Origin: RPQK01 sp041946865
GTDB lineage: Bacteria > Acidobacteriota > UBA6911 > RPQK01
Direction: 5' to 3'
Assembly (NCBI GenBank): GCA_041946865.1
Contig: JBHGBF010000228.1
Location: forward strand, 1-22,435
DNA: 22,435 nt
In this document: in pieces, positions 1 to 8,417 of the stretch
Numbering within the stretch: the stretch's first letter is position 1
How the letters are laid out: each line of letters opens with the position of its first letter
The notes under the pieces: model-generated
Database searches by the model: none
What the model was told of the DNA's origin: nothing
Seen by the model: the letters and a program-made list of their open reading frames with translations, nothing else
Position numbers and translations under genes: made by a program

Positions 1-28
1 CCACTATGGGCGCTCGTTTCCACTATCC

Positions 29-97
29 GGGTGCGCAAGGGGCATGCTGAACTCCAAAAACGCCTGCCGCTTCGCTCTCAGAAAACTGAGCGGTTAC
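29..97 (+). repeat. 69-nt repeat, left copy of an inverted pair
   Basis: The sequence starting at GGGTGCGCAA matches the reverse complement of 22367-22435 at 63 of 69 positions, with no gaps. It contains a small perfect hairpin, CTCAG-AAAA-CTGAG (77-90), which is broken by substitutions in the other copy. Its last bases overlap the stop codon of the neighbouring methyltransferase gene (94-96). The similarity ends at about position 97. It is an intergenic dispersed repeat of unknown nature; no transposase is seen. Confidence 0.85.
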
Positions 98-888
98 GAC
101 ATGATAACCTGAACGCTTGACTTCCAGGAGGTTCTCTGGGCAATGACGAGCCTGCCACCGCCTGGAGCAGGCGCAGAGAAATCGAGACGTGACATCCGCA
201 AAGCCAGAGAATGAATGACCTGCGGGGGCAGGTTCCGCCAGGCCAGCCCGAACAGCCGGCGCCGTGCCAGCCGCGCCTGCTGCAGAAGCTCGAGCAGATC
301 CCAATAGAAAACCAGCCGCTTTTCGAGATACGGTCGGATCGTGACGAGCCGAAAGCCGGCGGTTTCCAGAGCGTCCCGCCAGCGGGGTTCGGGCCAGAGA
401 TTGAAGTGACGCAGCCGGCGGTTGCGCCAGGAAGAATAACTCCGGAAGGGGAAGGCCAGAGATTCCGAAAACTGCTCGGTTGGCACCGTAAAAATCAAAC
501 GCCCGCCGGGGCGCAAGAGCTGTCGCGCTTTGAGCAGAACCGGGAGCAGGTCGGGTATGTGCTCAAGGACCGAATTGCTTATGATGCTTGCAAAGTAGCC
601 TTCGGGCAAAGACGATTCCTCGACGCAGGAGTTTTCGAGACTGGCGTACAGGCCGGTTTGGGCGGCTTTCCTGAGCGCGTCCGCGTCGGGATCGATCCCG
701 GCCTCGACCTGATCCAGGACCATGGCGCTGACCAGACCGTCGCCGCAACCCAGGTCCAGGATCGGCCGGGCGTATTGGCACTCGCGCAGCGCGGCAATCT
801 CAGCCGCCCGCCATAGCCCGAGGGACGGGCCTTGCAGCCGGAGCAGACCGGCCAGAGTCGGGGCATCGAGGGAAAGGCGCTGGGGCAT
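94..888 (-). CDS. class I SAM-dependent methyltransferase (type 11 family)
   Basis: The 264-residue protein has the class I methyltransferase fold. Motif I ILDLGCGDG (residues 43-51) binds S-adenosylmethionine, and the acidic stretch GIDPDAD follows as motif II. SNSVLEHIPDL (about 104-114) is motif IV, and LLRPGGRLIFTVPT (about 124-137) is the post-motif strand typical of the UbiE/type 11 group. The substrate cannot be read from the sequence; a small molecule, lipid or cell-surface glycan precursor is as likely as a protein. The protein is soluble, without signal peptide or membrane segment. The ATG at 888 has no good ribosome binding site; a possible -10 (TAAAAT, minus strand, 910-915) would give a leader of only about 15 nt. 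It lies 146 bp downstream of gltD in the same direction, with no clear terminator between them, so read-through is possible. Its stop codon sits at the edge of the 69-nt repeat. Confidence 0.85.
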   Translation of the reverse strand: MPQRLSLDAPTLAGLLRLQGPSLGLWRAAEIAALRECQYARPILDLGCGDGLVSAMVLDQVEAGIDPDADALRKAAQTGLYASLENSCVEESSLPEGYFASIISNSVLEHIPDLLPVLLKARQLLRPGGRLIFTVPTEQFSESLAFPFRSYSSWRNRRLRHFNLWPEPRWRDALETAGFRLVTIRPYLEKRLVFYWDLLELLQQARLARRRLFGLAWRNLPPQVIHSLALRMSRLDFSAPAPGGGRLVIAQRTSWKSSVQVIMS

Positions 889-1034
889 AAGACAGAGGCG
901 ACTGACTCTATTTTAGGACGAAGCTGCACGCAGAGCGAGGATGTTGGAGGAGCAGGAGGAGTGGGACGCCGGAGGGGACGACCGGGTAAGCCGGCTTCAG
1001 AGGCTGCCGCCGCCGGCAAAAAGTGCCTTCTCTG

Positions 1035-2516
1035 TCATGGCAGTACCGTATCGCCCATCAGGTATCGGTCACACTCGCGCGCGGCGCCGCGCCCTTCATT
1101 GATTGCCCAGACGACCAGGCTCTGGCCGCGGCGCACGTCTCCGGCCGCAAAAACGCCAGGGACATTGGTCGCGAAGCGTCCGTACTCGGCCGCCACGTTC
1201 GTGCGGCTGTCCGTCCTGACGGCCAGTTTCTCGAGAAGCTGACTCTCAGGTCCGACAAACCCGAGGGCGAGCAGGACAAGCTGTGCGGGGATAGTCTGTT
1301 CGCTGCCCGGGATTTCGCGCGGCGTCATCCGGCCGTTTTCGCTGACCCATTCGACCTGGACCGTCTCGAGTGCCTTGACATGGTCCTTCTCATCTCCGAG
1401 GAAGCGCCTGGTCATGACCGCAAAGCGCCGCGCATCCCGCCCAAACAGGGCTCGCGCTTCTTCCTGCCCGTAGTCGACCCGAAAGATGCGCGGCCATTCC
1501 GGCCAGGGATTATCCGGCGCGCGCTCGTCCGGCGGCCGGGCGAGGATCTCCAGCTGGACCAGGCTCCGGCAACCATGGCGAAGTGAGGTGGCGACGCAGT
1601 CGGTCCCAGTGTCGCCGCCGCCGATGACGACGACATCCAGATCTTTGGCGCTAATGTACTTGCGGTCACGATGCTGGCTGTCGAGGAGGCTCTTCGTGTT
1701 CAGGTGCAGAAACTCGACTGCGAAGTGAATACCCTTAAGCTGTCTTCCCTCGACCGGCAGGTCTCGCGACCTTGTGGCCCCGCAGCACAGGATGACCGCG
1801 TCGAACTCGCGCAAGAGCCGGTCAACCGGGTAGTTCACGCCCACTTCTGTCCCCGTGACGAAACGAATACCCTCTTTCGCCATCAGGTCGATGCGCCTCT
1901 GGACCACGCGTTTGTCGAGTTTCATGGCCGGAATTCCGTACATCAGCAGACCGCCCACCCGGTCATGTCTTTCGAAAACGGTAACCGAATGACCTGCCCG
2001 GTTCAGCTGAGCGGCGGCTGCCAGGCCGGCCGGCCCGGATCCGACGATCGCCACTTTCTTGCCGGTCCGCTCCAGCGGGGGCTCGGGGACAATCCAGTGG
2101 TTCTCGAAGCCCCGCTCGATGATCGAGTACTCGATGTCCTTGATGGTCACCGGAGGAGCGTTGATTCCCAGGACGCACGAAGCCTCGCACGGCGCCGGGC
2201 AGACCCGGCCGGTGAACTCGGGGAAGTTATTGGTTTTCAAGAGCCGCTCGAGCGCGTCTTCCCACTCCCCTCGATAGACCAGGTCGTTCCACTCCGGAAT
2301 AAGATTGTTGATCGGGCAACCGGTAACGGCGCCGGACAGGATCAGCCCCGAGTGGCAAAACGGGACCCCACAGTCCATACAGCGGGCCCCTTGCCGCTGA
2401 AGCAGCTCAACATCGCAATGGCCGTGAAATTCCTGCCAGTCCCTGACGCGGACGTCGGGGTTTCGTTCGGTCCCCACTTCCCGCGCGTATTCCATGAAGC
2501 CGGTCTGTTTACCCAT
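1035..2516 (-). CDS. gltD: glutamate synthase (NADPH) small subunit
   Basis: GltD (493 residues) is the FAD-containing beta subunit of glutamate synthase. It oxidises NADPH and passes electrons through iron-sulfur clusters to the GltB subunit. The N-terminal region has two cysteine groups, C46/C49/C54/C67 and C106/C110/C114, the pattern that holds the two [4Fe-4S] clusters. A first Rossmann motif, GSGPAG (159-164), binds FAD; a second, VVIGGGDTGTD, binds NADPH; AAGDV near the end is the usual FAD-site closure. The start at 2516 (MGKQTGFMEY) is chosen because GltD proteins begin this way and AAGGG lies just upstream. The frame stays open 43 codons further, but that part reads through a TGGAC-type tandem repeat and is not GltD-like. 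An 85-bp spacer separates it from gltB, with which it is very probably co-transcribed. Confidence 0.95.
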   Translation of the reverse strand: MGKQTGFMEYAREVGTERNPDVRVRDWQEFHGHCDVELLQRQGARCMDCGVPFCHSGLILSGAVTGCPINNLIPEWNDLVYRGEWEDALERLLKTNNFPEFTGRVCPAPCEASCVLGINAPPVTIKDIEYSIIERGFENHWIVPEPPLERTGKKVAIVGSGPAGLAAAAQLNRAGHSVTVFERHDRVGGLLMYGIPAMKLDKRVVQRRIDLMAKEGIRFVTGTEVGVNYPVDRLLREFDAVILCCGATRSRDLPVEGRQLKGIHFAVEFLHLNTKSLLDSQHRDRKYISAKDLDVVVIGGGDTGTDCVATSLRHGCRSLVQLEILARPPDERAPDNPWPEWPRIFRVDYGQEEARALFGRDARRFAVMTRRFLGDEKDHVKALETVQVEWVSENGRMTPREIPGSEQTIPAQLVLLALGFVGPESQLLEKLAVRTDSRTNVAAEYGRFATNVPGVFAAGDVRRGQSLVVWAINEGRGAARECDRYLMGDTVLP

Positions 2517-2538
2517 GGCAAAACCCTTGTGAGCCCGC

Positions 2539-2572
2539 TGGACAACATGGACGAAATGGACGCTGCTGTCCA
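2539..2572. repeat. 9-bp tandem repeat with hairpin in the gltB-gltD spacer
   Basis: Three nonamers beginning TGGAC follow each other: TGGACAACA, TGGACGAAA, TGGACGCTG. The last overlaps a hairpin, TGGAC-GCTGCT-GTCCA (2557-2572). A similar pair of nonamers (GTGGACGAT twice) is found at 22347-22364. The repeat separates the gltB stop from the gltD ribosome binding site and may be a neutral simple repeat or may affect the GltB:GltD ratio. Confidence 0.6.
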
Positions 2573-2601
2573 CCTGGTCCGAGGCCGTCCACGCCGCGCT
2601 C

Positions 2602-5600
2602 CTATGTTCCTCCCACCCGGGCCAGATCCCGGGCGTTCTGATCAAAGGCCATCATTACTGCTTCTTCCTCGGAGATGCCCATTTCCCTGATTCGTTCTTG
2701 AGCCTCGATTACTCGACGGTAATCGTTGGGGTAGACCTTGACGATCTTCTGGGTCATGGCCGCCCAGTCTGCGAGGATTTCCTTCCCCAGAGGACTGCCG
2801 GTGTACTCGACATGCCGGCATATCATTTGCCGGATGGCTTCGAGCTCCCGGGGGTCGTCGACCTTGAACGTCTCGACCATCTGCTTGTTGCATCGCTGGG
2901 GGAAAGTCCCGTCATGATCGAACACGAAAGCCAGGCCTCCCGACATCCCTGCCGCGAAATTGCGTCCGGTGCGGCCCAGGACGACGACGCGGCCGCCCGT
3001 CATGTACTCGCAGCCATGGTCTCCGACCCCCTCGATGACGGCGTGAAGCCCGCTGTTCCTTACGCAGAAACGTTCTCCGGCCACCCCCGAGATGTACGCC
3101 TCTCCGCTGGTTGCCCCATAGAAGGCGACGTTTCCGACAATCACGTTCTTCTCAGGCCGGAAGGTCGAGCCGCGCGGCGGATAGGCAATTATCTTGCCTC
3201 CTGAAAGTCCCTTGCCGATGTAGTCGTTGGAGTCGCCTTCCAGGATGAGCGTGATTCCGGGCGGGACGAAAGCCCCGAAGCTCTGACCCGCCGAGCCCTG
3301 AAAGTGAAGCTTGATCGTGTCTTCCGGCAGCCCCTTGGCGCCATAGCGCCGGGTGACTTCGCTGCCCAGTATTGTTCCCACCACCCGGTTGGTGTTTCGG
3401 ATCGGCAAAGTAGCCGTGACCAGTGTCGCTGAATCGAGCGCAGACCGGCACAAGTCCAGCAAAACGCTCTTGTCGAGCGACTTTTCAAGAGAATGATCCT
3501 GGGCCATCTGCCGGAAGCGCCCGACTTTCGGCGAAATCTCGGGTTGCGCCAGGATGGAACTGAAATCCAGGCCACGGGCCTTCCAATGATCGATCGCCCG
3601 TCGCATTTCAAGTCTGTCGCTTCGGCCCACCATTTCCAGCAGGCTTCGGAAACCGAGCTTCGCCATGAGTTCGCGCACTTCCTGGGCGATAAAGTACATG
3701 AAGTTGACGACGTGTTCGGGACGTCCCGCGAAGCGCTCGCGCAAGGTCGGGTTCTGAGTCGCAATCCCGGCCGGACAGGTGTTCAGGTGGCAGGCCCGCA
3801 TCATCACACAGCCGAGGACCACCAGGGGCGCAGTGGCGAAGCCAAACTCCTCGGCGCCAAGCAGCGCCCCGATCACCACGTCACGCCCGGTTTTCAACTG
3901 GCCGTCGACTTCGACCGCCACGCGGCTGCGCAGATCGTTCAGGAGAAGCGTCTGCTGGGTTTCAGCCAGACCCAACTCCCAGGGGATCCCGGCGTGCTTG
4001 ATCCCGGTCAGCGGTGAAGCTCCGGTCCCTCCGTCATAACCGCTGATCAGGATCACGTCCGCGCGAGCCTTGGCGACGCCCGCCGCAATCGTTCCCACGC
4101 CTATCTCGGCGACGAGCTTGACGCTGATGCGCGCGTTCTCATTGGCGTTCTTGAGATCGTGAATCAGCTCGGCGAGGTCCTCGATCGAATAGATGTCGTG
4201 ATGTGGCGGCGGGGAGATCAGGCCGACTCCGGGCGTCGAGTGGCGCACCCGCGCAATCCACGGATAGACCTTGTGTCCCGGCAACTGGCCGCCCTCGCCC
4301 GGCTTGGCGCCCTGAGCCATCTTGATCTGAAGCTCCTGGGCATTGATCAGGTACTCGCTCGTCACGCCGAAGCGGCCCGAGGCCACCTGTTTGATCGCGC
4401 TGTTCAGTGAATCGCGGCTCGACAACGGAATGTACCGGGCAGGGTCCTCGCCCCCTTCGCCTGTGTTGCTCTTCCCTCCGATACGGTTCATGGCGATCGC
4501 CAGCGTCTCGTGAGCCTCCTGGCTGATCGACCCGTAAGACATCGCCCCCGTCTTGAAGCGCTTGACGATAGATTCAACCGGCTCCACTTCGTCCAGCGGA
4601 ACCGGCTCACGGTTGAATTTCAGCTCGAACAGTCCCCGTAAGGTGCAAAGGCGGGCCGACTGATCGTTCACGGCCCGGCTGTATTCCTGGAACACCTTGA
4701 AATCGTTCGTCCGGCACGCACGCTGTAATCTGTGGATCGTCTCGGGATTGAACAGGTGGTATTCCCCGTCCCGCCGCCACTTGTACTGGCCGCCGTTCTC
4801 GAGCACATGATGGGTCACCGGCCGCCGGGGAAACGCCTTTTCATGCCGCAGCCGCACCTCCTGTGCCACCTCTTCCACCCCGATTCCCGAAACGCGCGAT
4901 GGCGTCCAGGTGAAATACTTGTCGATGATCTTCGAGTTGAGCCCGATGGCCTCAAAAATCTGAGCGCCGTGATAGCTCTGAATGGTCGAGATCCCCATCT
5001 TCGACATCACCTTGAGGACGCCCTTGCTGATCGACTTGACATAGTTTTTGACCGCGGTCTTGTGGTCCAGCCCGGGCAGCATGCCCTGACGGATCATGTC
5101 ATCCAGCGTTTCGAAGGCGAGGTAAGGATTGACCGCGCTGGCGCCGTAGCTGATCAGCAACGCGAAATGATGGGTTTCACGCGGCTCGCCGCTTTCCAGA
5201 ATCAGGCCCACCCGCGTGCGCGTTCCTTCCCGAATCAGGTGATGATGGACCCCCGAAACGGCCAGCAACGCCGGAATCGGGGCGAACTGGCGGTTCAGCC
5301 CCCAGTCGGACAAGATCAGGAACTCATAGCCATCCGCAATAGCCTCGCTCGCGCTGCGGCACAGCTCCTCCATGGCCTTTTCGAGCCCAATCCCTCCCTC
5401 CTCGACACGAAAGAGGATCGGAAGCGTCAGCGTCTTGAAGCCGGTGTTCGAGCCCGTTGCCCCAGGCCCGGTGCCGTCCAGATGACGCAGCTTTTCGAGC
5501 TCCTCGTTAGCCAGGATGGGCGAGGGCAGCTCGATTTGCCGAGCCGATTCCGGCGTCGGTTGGAGGAGATTCAGTTCGGGGCCGATGCTGGTCTCGACCG

Positions 5601-7227
5601 ACATGATCAACTCTTCGCGAATCGAGTCGACCGGGGGATTGGTGACCTGCGCAAACAGCTGCTTGAAGTAGCTGTACAGGAGTTGAGGGCGATCCGAAAG
5701 TACTGCGAGAGGGGCATCGTTACCCATCGAGCCAAGCGGCTCGGTTCCGTCTCTGGCCATCGGCGCCAGGACCATCTGCAGATCCTCGGTGGTGTAACCG
5801 AAGGCCACCTGCCGTAGCCGCACGGTTTCATGGTCAGGCGAATAGACGTGCGGGGGATCGGGGAGATCGTCGAAAAGCACGAGGTTGTTCTTGACCCACT
5901 CACCGTAAGGCTTTTCGGTCGCAATCCGAAGCTTGATCTCCTCGTCGGCGATGATCCTGCTTTCTTCAAGGTCGACGAGCAGCATTCGTCCCGGCTGCAG
6001 ACGCCCTTTCTCCAGGACCATCTCCGGCCGGATGTCCAACACCCCGACCTCAGAGGCCATCAGCACCCGGCCGTCTTTCGTGACGTAGTATCGGGACGGC
6101 CGCAATCCGTTTCGATCGAGCACGGCGCCGATTCTCTGTCCATCGGTAAAGGCAATCGAGGCCGGGCCATCCCACGGCTCCATCAACGCCGAATGGTATT
6201 CGTAGAAGGCCCGGACTTCAGGCGACATGGACTCGTGCTTGTTCCAGGGTTCTGGAATCATCATCATGACGGCGTGGGGCAGGCTTCGGCCGGCCAGGAC
6301 CAGCAGCTCGAGGACATTGTCGAGCATCGCCGAGTCGCTCCCGCTGTCGTCAATGACCGGAACCACGTGGCGGATGTCTGTGCCGAAAAGCTCGGACTGG
6401 AACATGCTCTCGCGCGCGTGCATCCAGTTGATGTTTCCCCGCAGCGTGTTGATCTCCCCGTTGTGGGAGATGTAGCGGTAAGGATGCGCGCGGGGCCAGC
6501 TCGGGAAGGTGTTGGTGCTGAACCGCGAGTGGACCATCGCCAGCGCTGTTTCGACGAGCTCGTTGCTCAGGTCGGGATAGAAAGGAAGGAGTTGATCAGC
6601 CTTCAGCATTCCCTTGTAGACTAGCGTCTTAAACGACAGGCTGCACACGTAGAACATGTGCCGCTGAGGAATCGTGCTGGCTCGGGCCTTCTTCTCGATC
6701 CGTTTCCGGATCACGCACAACTTGCGCTCGAAGGGCATGCCCGCCTCGGTATTCGGCCCGCGCCCGACAAAAACCTGTCGAATCAACGGCTCGGACGCCT
6801 TGGCGGTCGCCCCTATGGACGAGTCGTCGGTCGGGACGTCCCGCCAGCCCAGAAGCTGCTGGCCCTCTTCTCGGACAATCTGCTCGAAAATCTGCTCGCA
6901 ACGGACGCGATCGGCAGCGATGAAAGGCAGGAACACGGCGCCGGCCGCGTAATCGCCGACCTGCGGCAAGCGGATTCGCAGGCGTTCGCACTCTTCACGA
7001 AAGAACCGGTCCGGCATCTGAATGAGAATCCCGGCGCCGTCACCCGTGTTGTCTTCACAGCCGCAAGCCCCCCTGTGCTCCAAATTGAGCAGTATCTGAA
7101 GACCTTCCCGGATGATCTGATGCGATTTCCGGCTCTTCATATCGGCGACGAACCCTACTCCGCACGAATCATGTTCGTACCAGGGGTTGTACAAGCCCTG
7201 TCTGGGCGGGCGTGCCGAATGTGTCAT
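2602..7227 (-). CDS. gltB: glutamate synthase (NADPH) large subunit
   Basis: GltB (1541 residues, normal for the family) makes two glutamates from glutamine and 2-oxoglutarate. It begins with a short propeptide; the class II amidotransferase nucleophile is Cys22 in HDSCGVGF, exposed after cleavage. The glutaminase domain covers roughly residues 22-430, the central and FMN-binding synthase domains about 470-1200, and the GXGXG beta-helix about 1280-1480. Cys1140, Cys1146 and Cys1151 (GCVMMRACHLNTCPAG) match the three [3Fe-4S] ligands. TGGRVVVLGRTGRNFAAGMS marks the C-terminal helix repeats. The ATG at 7227 has a strong GGAGG about 9 nt upstream. A 9-bp perfect hairpin lies just before that site, in the 50-bp gap to the LysR gene. 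Gene order LysR-gltB-gltD, all on one strand, indicates one transcription unit of ammonia assimilation. Confidence 0.97.
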   Translation of the reverse strand: MTHSARPPRQGLYNPWYEHDSCGVGFVADMKSRKSHQIIREGLQILLNLEHRGACGCEDNTGDGAGILIQMPDRFFREECERLRIRLPQVGDYAAGAVFLPFIAADRVRCEQIFEQIVREEGQQLLGWRDVPTDDSSIGATAKASEPLIRQVFVGRGPNTEAGMPFERKLCVIRKRIEKKARASTIPQRHMFYVCSLSFKTLVYKGMLKADQLLPFYPDLSNELVETALAMVHSRFSTNTFPSWPRAHPYRYISHNGEINTLRGNINWMHARESMFQSELFGTDIRHVVPVIDDSGSDSAMLDNVLELLVLAGRSLPHAVMMMIPEPWNKHESMSPEVRAFYEYHSALMEPWDGPASIAFTDGQRIGAVLDRNGLRPSRYYVTKDGRVLMASEVGVLDIRPEMVLEKGRLQPGRMLLVDLEESRIIADEEIKLRIATEKPYGEWVKNNLVLFDDLPDPPHVYSPDHETVRLRQVAFGYTTEDLQMVLAPMARDGTEPLGSMGNDAPLAVLSDRPQLLYSYFKQLFAQVTNPPVDSIREELIMSVETSIGPELNLLQPTPESARQIELPSPILANEELEKLRHLDGTGPGATGSNTGFKTLTLPILFRVEEGGIGLEKAMEELCRSASEAIADGYEFLILSDWGLNRQFAPIPALLAVSGVHHHLIREGTRTRVGLILESGEPRETHHFALLISYGASAVNPYLAFETLDDMIRQGMLPGLDHKTAVKNYVKSISKGVLKVMSKMGISTIQSYHGAQIFEAIGLNSKIIDKYFTWTPSRVSGIGVEEVAQEVRLRHEKAFPRRPVTHHVLENGGQYKWRRDGEYHLFNPETIHRLQRACRTNDFKVFQEYSRAVNDQSARLCTLRGLFELKFNREPVPLDEVEPVESIVKRFKTGAMSYGSISQEAHETLAIAMNRIGGKSNTGEGGEDPARYIPLSSRDSLNSAIKQVASGRFGVTSEYLINAQELQIKMAQGAKPGEGGQLPGHKVYPWIARVRHSTPGVGLISPPPHHDIYSIEDLAELIHDLKNANENARISVKLVAEIGVGTIAAGVAKARADVILISGYDGGTGASPLTGIKHAGIPWELGLAETQQTLLLNDLRSRVAVEVDGQLKTGRDVVIGALLGAEEFGFATAPLVVLGCVMMRACHLNTCPAGIATQNPTLRERFAGRPEHVVNFMYFIAQEVRELMAKLGFRSLLEMVGRSDRLEMRRAIDHWKARGLDFSSILAQPEISPKVGRFRQMAQDHSLEKSLDKSVLLDLCRSALDSATLVTATLPIRNTNRVVGTILGSEVTRRYGAKGLPEDTIKLHFQGSAGQSFGAFVPPGITLILEGDSNDYIGKGLSGGKIIAYPPRGSTFRPEKNVIVGNVAFYGATSGEAYISGVAGERFCVRNSGLHAVIEGVGDHGCEYMTGGRVVVLGRTGRNFAAGMSGGLAFVFDHDGTFPQRCNKQMVETFKVDDPRELEAIRQMICRHVEYTGSPLGKEILADWAAMTQKIVKVYPNDYRRVIEAQERIREMGISEEEAVMMAFDQNARDLARVGGT

Positions 7228-7243
7228 GACTACTACCTCCTGA

Positions 7244-7268
7244 CAGCCGGCTCCGAAAAAGCCGGCTG
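7244..7268 (-). promoter_or_regulatory. perfect hairpin between the LysR gene and gltB
   Basis: The nine bases CAGCCGGCT (7244-7252) pair perfectly with AGCCGGCTG (7260-7268) around a 7-nt loop. The hairpin lies between the LysR stop (7278) and the GGAGG of gltB (about 7235-7239). On the transcribed minus strand no run of T follows, so it is not a normal Rho-independent terminator. It could limit read-through, protect the gltB message 5' end after cleavage, or be a spacer palindrome. Confidence 0.55.
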
Positions 7269-7277
7269 CCCTGTCCT

Positions 7278-8225
7278 CTAGTCTCGAACGGATGTCTGCC
7301 GGCAGACCGGCCTGGCTTTGCTCACCACGGGAGCGTCCGCGGCAACCTCCGGTTCCCGTAGAAGGGAGATGAACTGCTGCGCGGCCCGCGTCAAGGGATG
7401 TGTGCGCCGGTAAATGATGCCCAGGGGGCGTATCAACTGCGCATCCGCCAGCGGGACGCCGGCCAGAATCCCCGCCTTAACCTCTTTTGTCAGCATTGGC
7501 TCCGGCAAAAGCGCCACGCCTCCTGATTCCTCGATAGCCTTTTTGATGTTCTCGATATTGTCGAATTCCAGAATGATGTCGACCGGAACTCCGTGCTGGC
7601 GCAGAAAGCGATCCACGTGCCGGCGAATGACCAGATCACGGTCAAAGCCGACGTACTTGACGCCTTCCAGCTGAGAAACTCGAACCGATTTCAAGGAAGC
7701 CAGCGCATGGTTCGGAGCACAAGCCAGGACCATCTCTTCCTGTCGCCACGGAAAAGCCACCAGCTCCCTGGACTTGCGCGGGTAGGACACCAGACCCAGG
7801 TCAGATCGGCCCTGCATGACCCGCTCGTACACCCGGTCCGGGTGAAGATATTCGATGTGGACGGTGCCGCCCGGCAGAAGAGCCGAGAAACGATCGATGT
7901 AGTGATTCATGTCCCGCAGTCCGACCGAATAAATCGCCGCCACTTGAACGGTAGCTGACGCCTGGGCCTTGGTCTTGCGGATAGAGGCCTCGACGGCCTG
8001 GTACTGGTCAATCAGGTTCCGGCAACCCTCGTAGTAGACCTCCCCTTCGGCGGTCAGCTGCAGCGGGCGCGTGGAACGGTCGACCAGCTGGACTCCCAGC
8101 CTCTTCTCGAGTTGGAGGACCACCTGGCTCGCCGCAGACTGAGAGACATGATTCAACGCGGCCGCCTCGGAAAAACTACGACAACGGGCCAGATCGCAAA
8201 ACAGCTTGAGATAACTAAGCCGCAT
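7278..8225 (-). CDS. LysR-type transcriptional regulator, probable regulator of gltBD
   Basis: The 315-residue protein has the LysR layout: a winged helix-turn-helix in residues 1-60 (SFSEAAALNHVSQSAASQ is the recognition region, RSTRPLQLTAEG the wing), a linker helix, and a two-lobe periplasmic-binding-like effector domain from about 90 to 295. It is expected to be a cytoplasmic tetramer responding to a small metabolite. The effector cannot be read from the sequence; the place directly upstream of gltBD suggests 2-oxoglutarate, glutamine or glutamate. In Bacillus the LysR regulator GltC is divergent from gltAB; here it is co-directional and 50 bp away, so it may control itself together with gltBD. 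The ATG at 8225 has no ribosome binding site and lies 7 nt after a good -10 box, suggesting a leaderless message. The N-terminus starts exactly where LysR proteins normally start. Confidence 0.9.
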   Translation of the reverse strand: MRLSYLKLFCDLARCRSFSEAAALNHVSQSAASQVVLQLEKRLGVQLVDRSTRPLQLTAEGEVYYEGCRNLIDQYQAVEASIRKTKAQASATVQVAAIYSVGLRDMNHYIDRFSALLPGGTVHIEYLHPDRVYERVMQGRSDLGLVSYPRKSRELVAFPWRQEEMVLACAPNHALASLKSVRVSQLEGVKYVGFDRDLVIRRHVDRFLRQHGVPVDIILEFDNIENIKKAIEESGGVALLPEPMLTKEVKAGILAGVPLADAQLIRPLGIIYRRTHPLTRAAQQFISLLREPEVAADAPVVSKARPVCRQTSVRD

Positions 8226-8232
8226 GAAAGCG

Positions 8233-8260
8233 AGTATAACATCTCGCCAGCTAATAGCAA
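8233..8260 (-). promoter_or_regulatory. candidate promoter of the LysR-gltBD unit
   Basis: On the minus strand TTGCTA (8255-8260) and TATACT (8233-8238) are separated by 16 bp, a good sigma-70-type promoter. The predicted start point is at or next to the LysR ATG (8225), so the transcript would be leaderless or nearly so. Confidence 0.6.
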
Positions 8261-8287
8261 GAAGTTTTTATATAAGATAAGCTAATA
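8249..8287. promoter_or_regulatory. AGCTAATA direct repeats, candidate LysR operator
   Basis: The octamer AGCTAATA occurs at 8249-8256 and 8280-8287, a spacing of 31 bp or about three helical turns, within an AT-rich island in GC-rich DNA. The first copy overlaps the -35 box of the LysR promoter. LysR regulators usually bind two sites over such a distance, so this is a plausible autoregulatory operator, by inference only. Confidence 0.45.
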
Positions 8288-8327
8288 CAAGGCGCGTCCA
8301 CGGCGCCATTGGAGGGGGCACAGGCAG

Positions 8328-8373
8328 TTTATTATGGCCGGACTCCGGAGCTGGAGAGTCCGGCCGCAATAAA
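8328..8373 (-). terminator. long hairpin downstream of the small exported-protein gene
   Basis: A 10-bp perfect stem (8336-8345 with 8356-8365, GGCCGGACTC/GAGTCCGGCC) is extended by an outer TTTATT/AATAAA stem (8328-8333 with 8368-8373) across a 2x2 internal loop. It lies 45 nt after the stop codon at 8418 and before the LysR promoter region, the right place to end transcription. The flanks are AT-rich but there is no real T-run on either strand, so a repeat-type palindrome is an alternative. Confidence 0.5.
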
Positions 8374-8417
8374 CGCGGCAACACCTTTGCTACGGGCGTG
8401 ACTCGGTTACGACTACC

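Noticed and set aside
2601..2604. Fused or overlapping gltB-gltD
   Set aside because: With the corrected gltD start the two genes are separated by 85 bp; the overlap arises only from the spurious extension.
2517..2645. A 43-codon N-terminal extension of GltD, overlapping the end of gltB
   Set aside because: It reads through the TGGAC tandem repeat, has no similarity to GltD, and a proper GltD start with AAGGG upstream exists at 2516.
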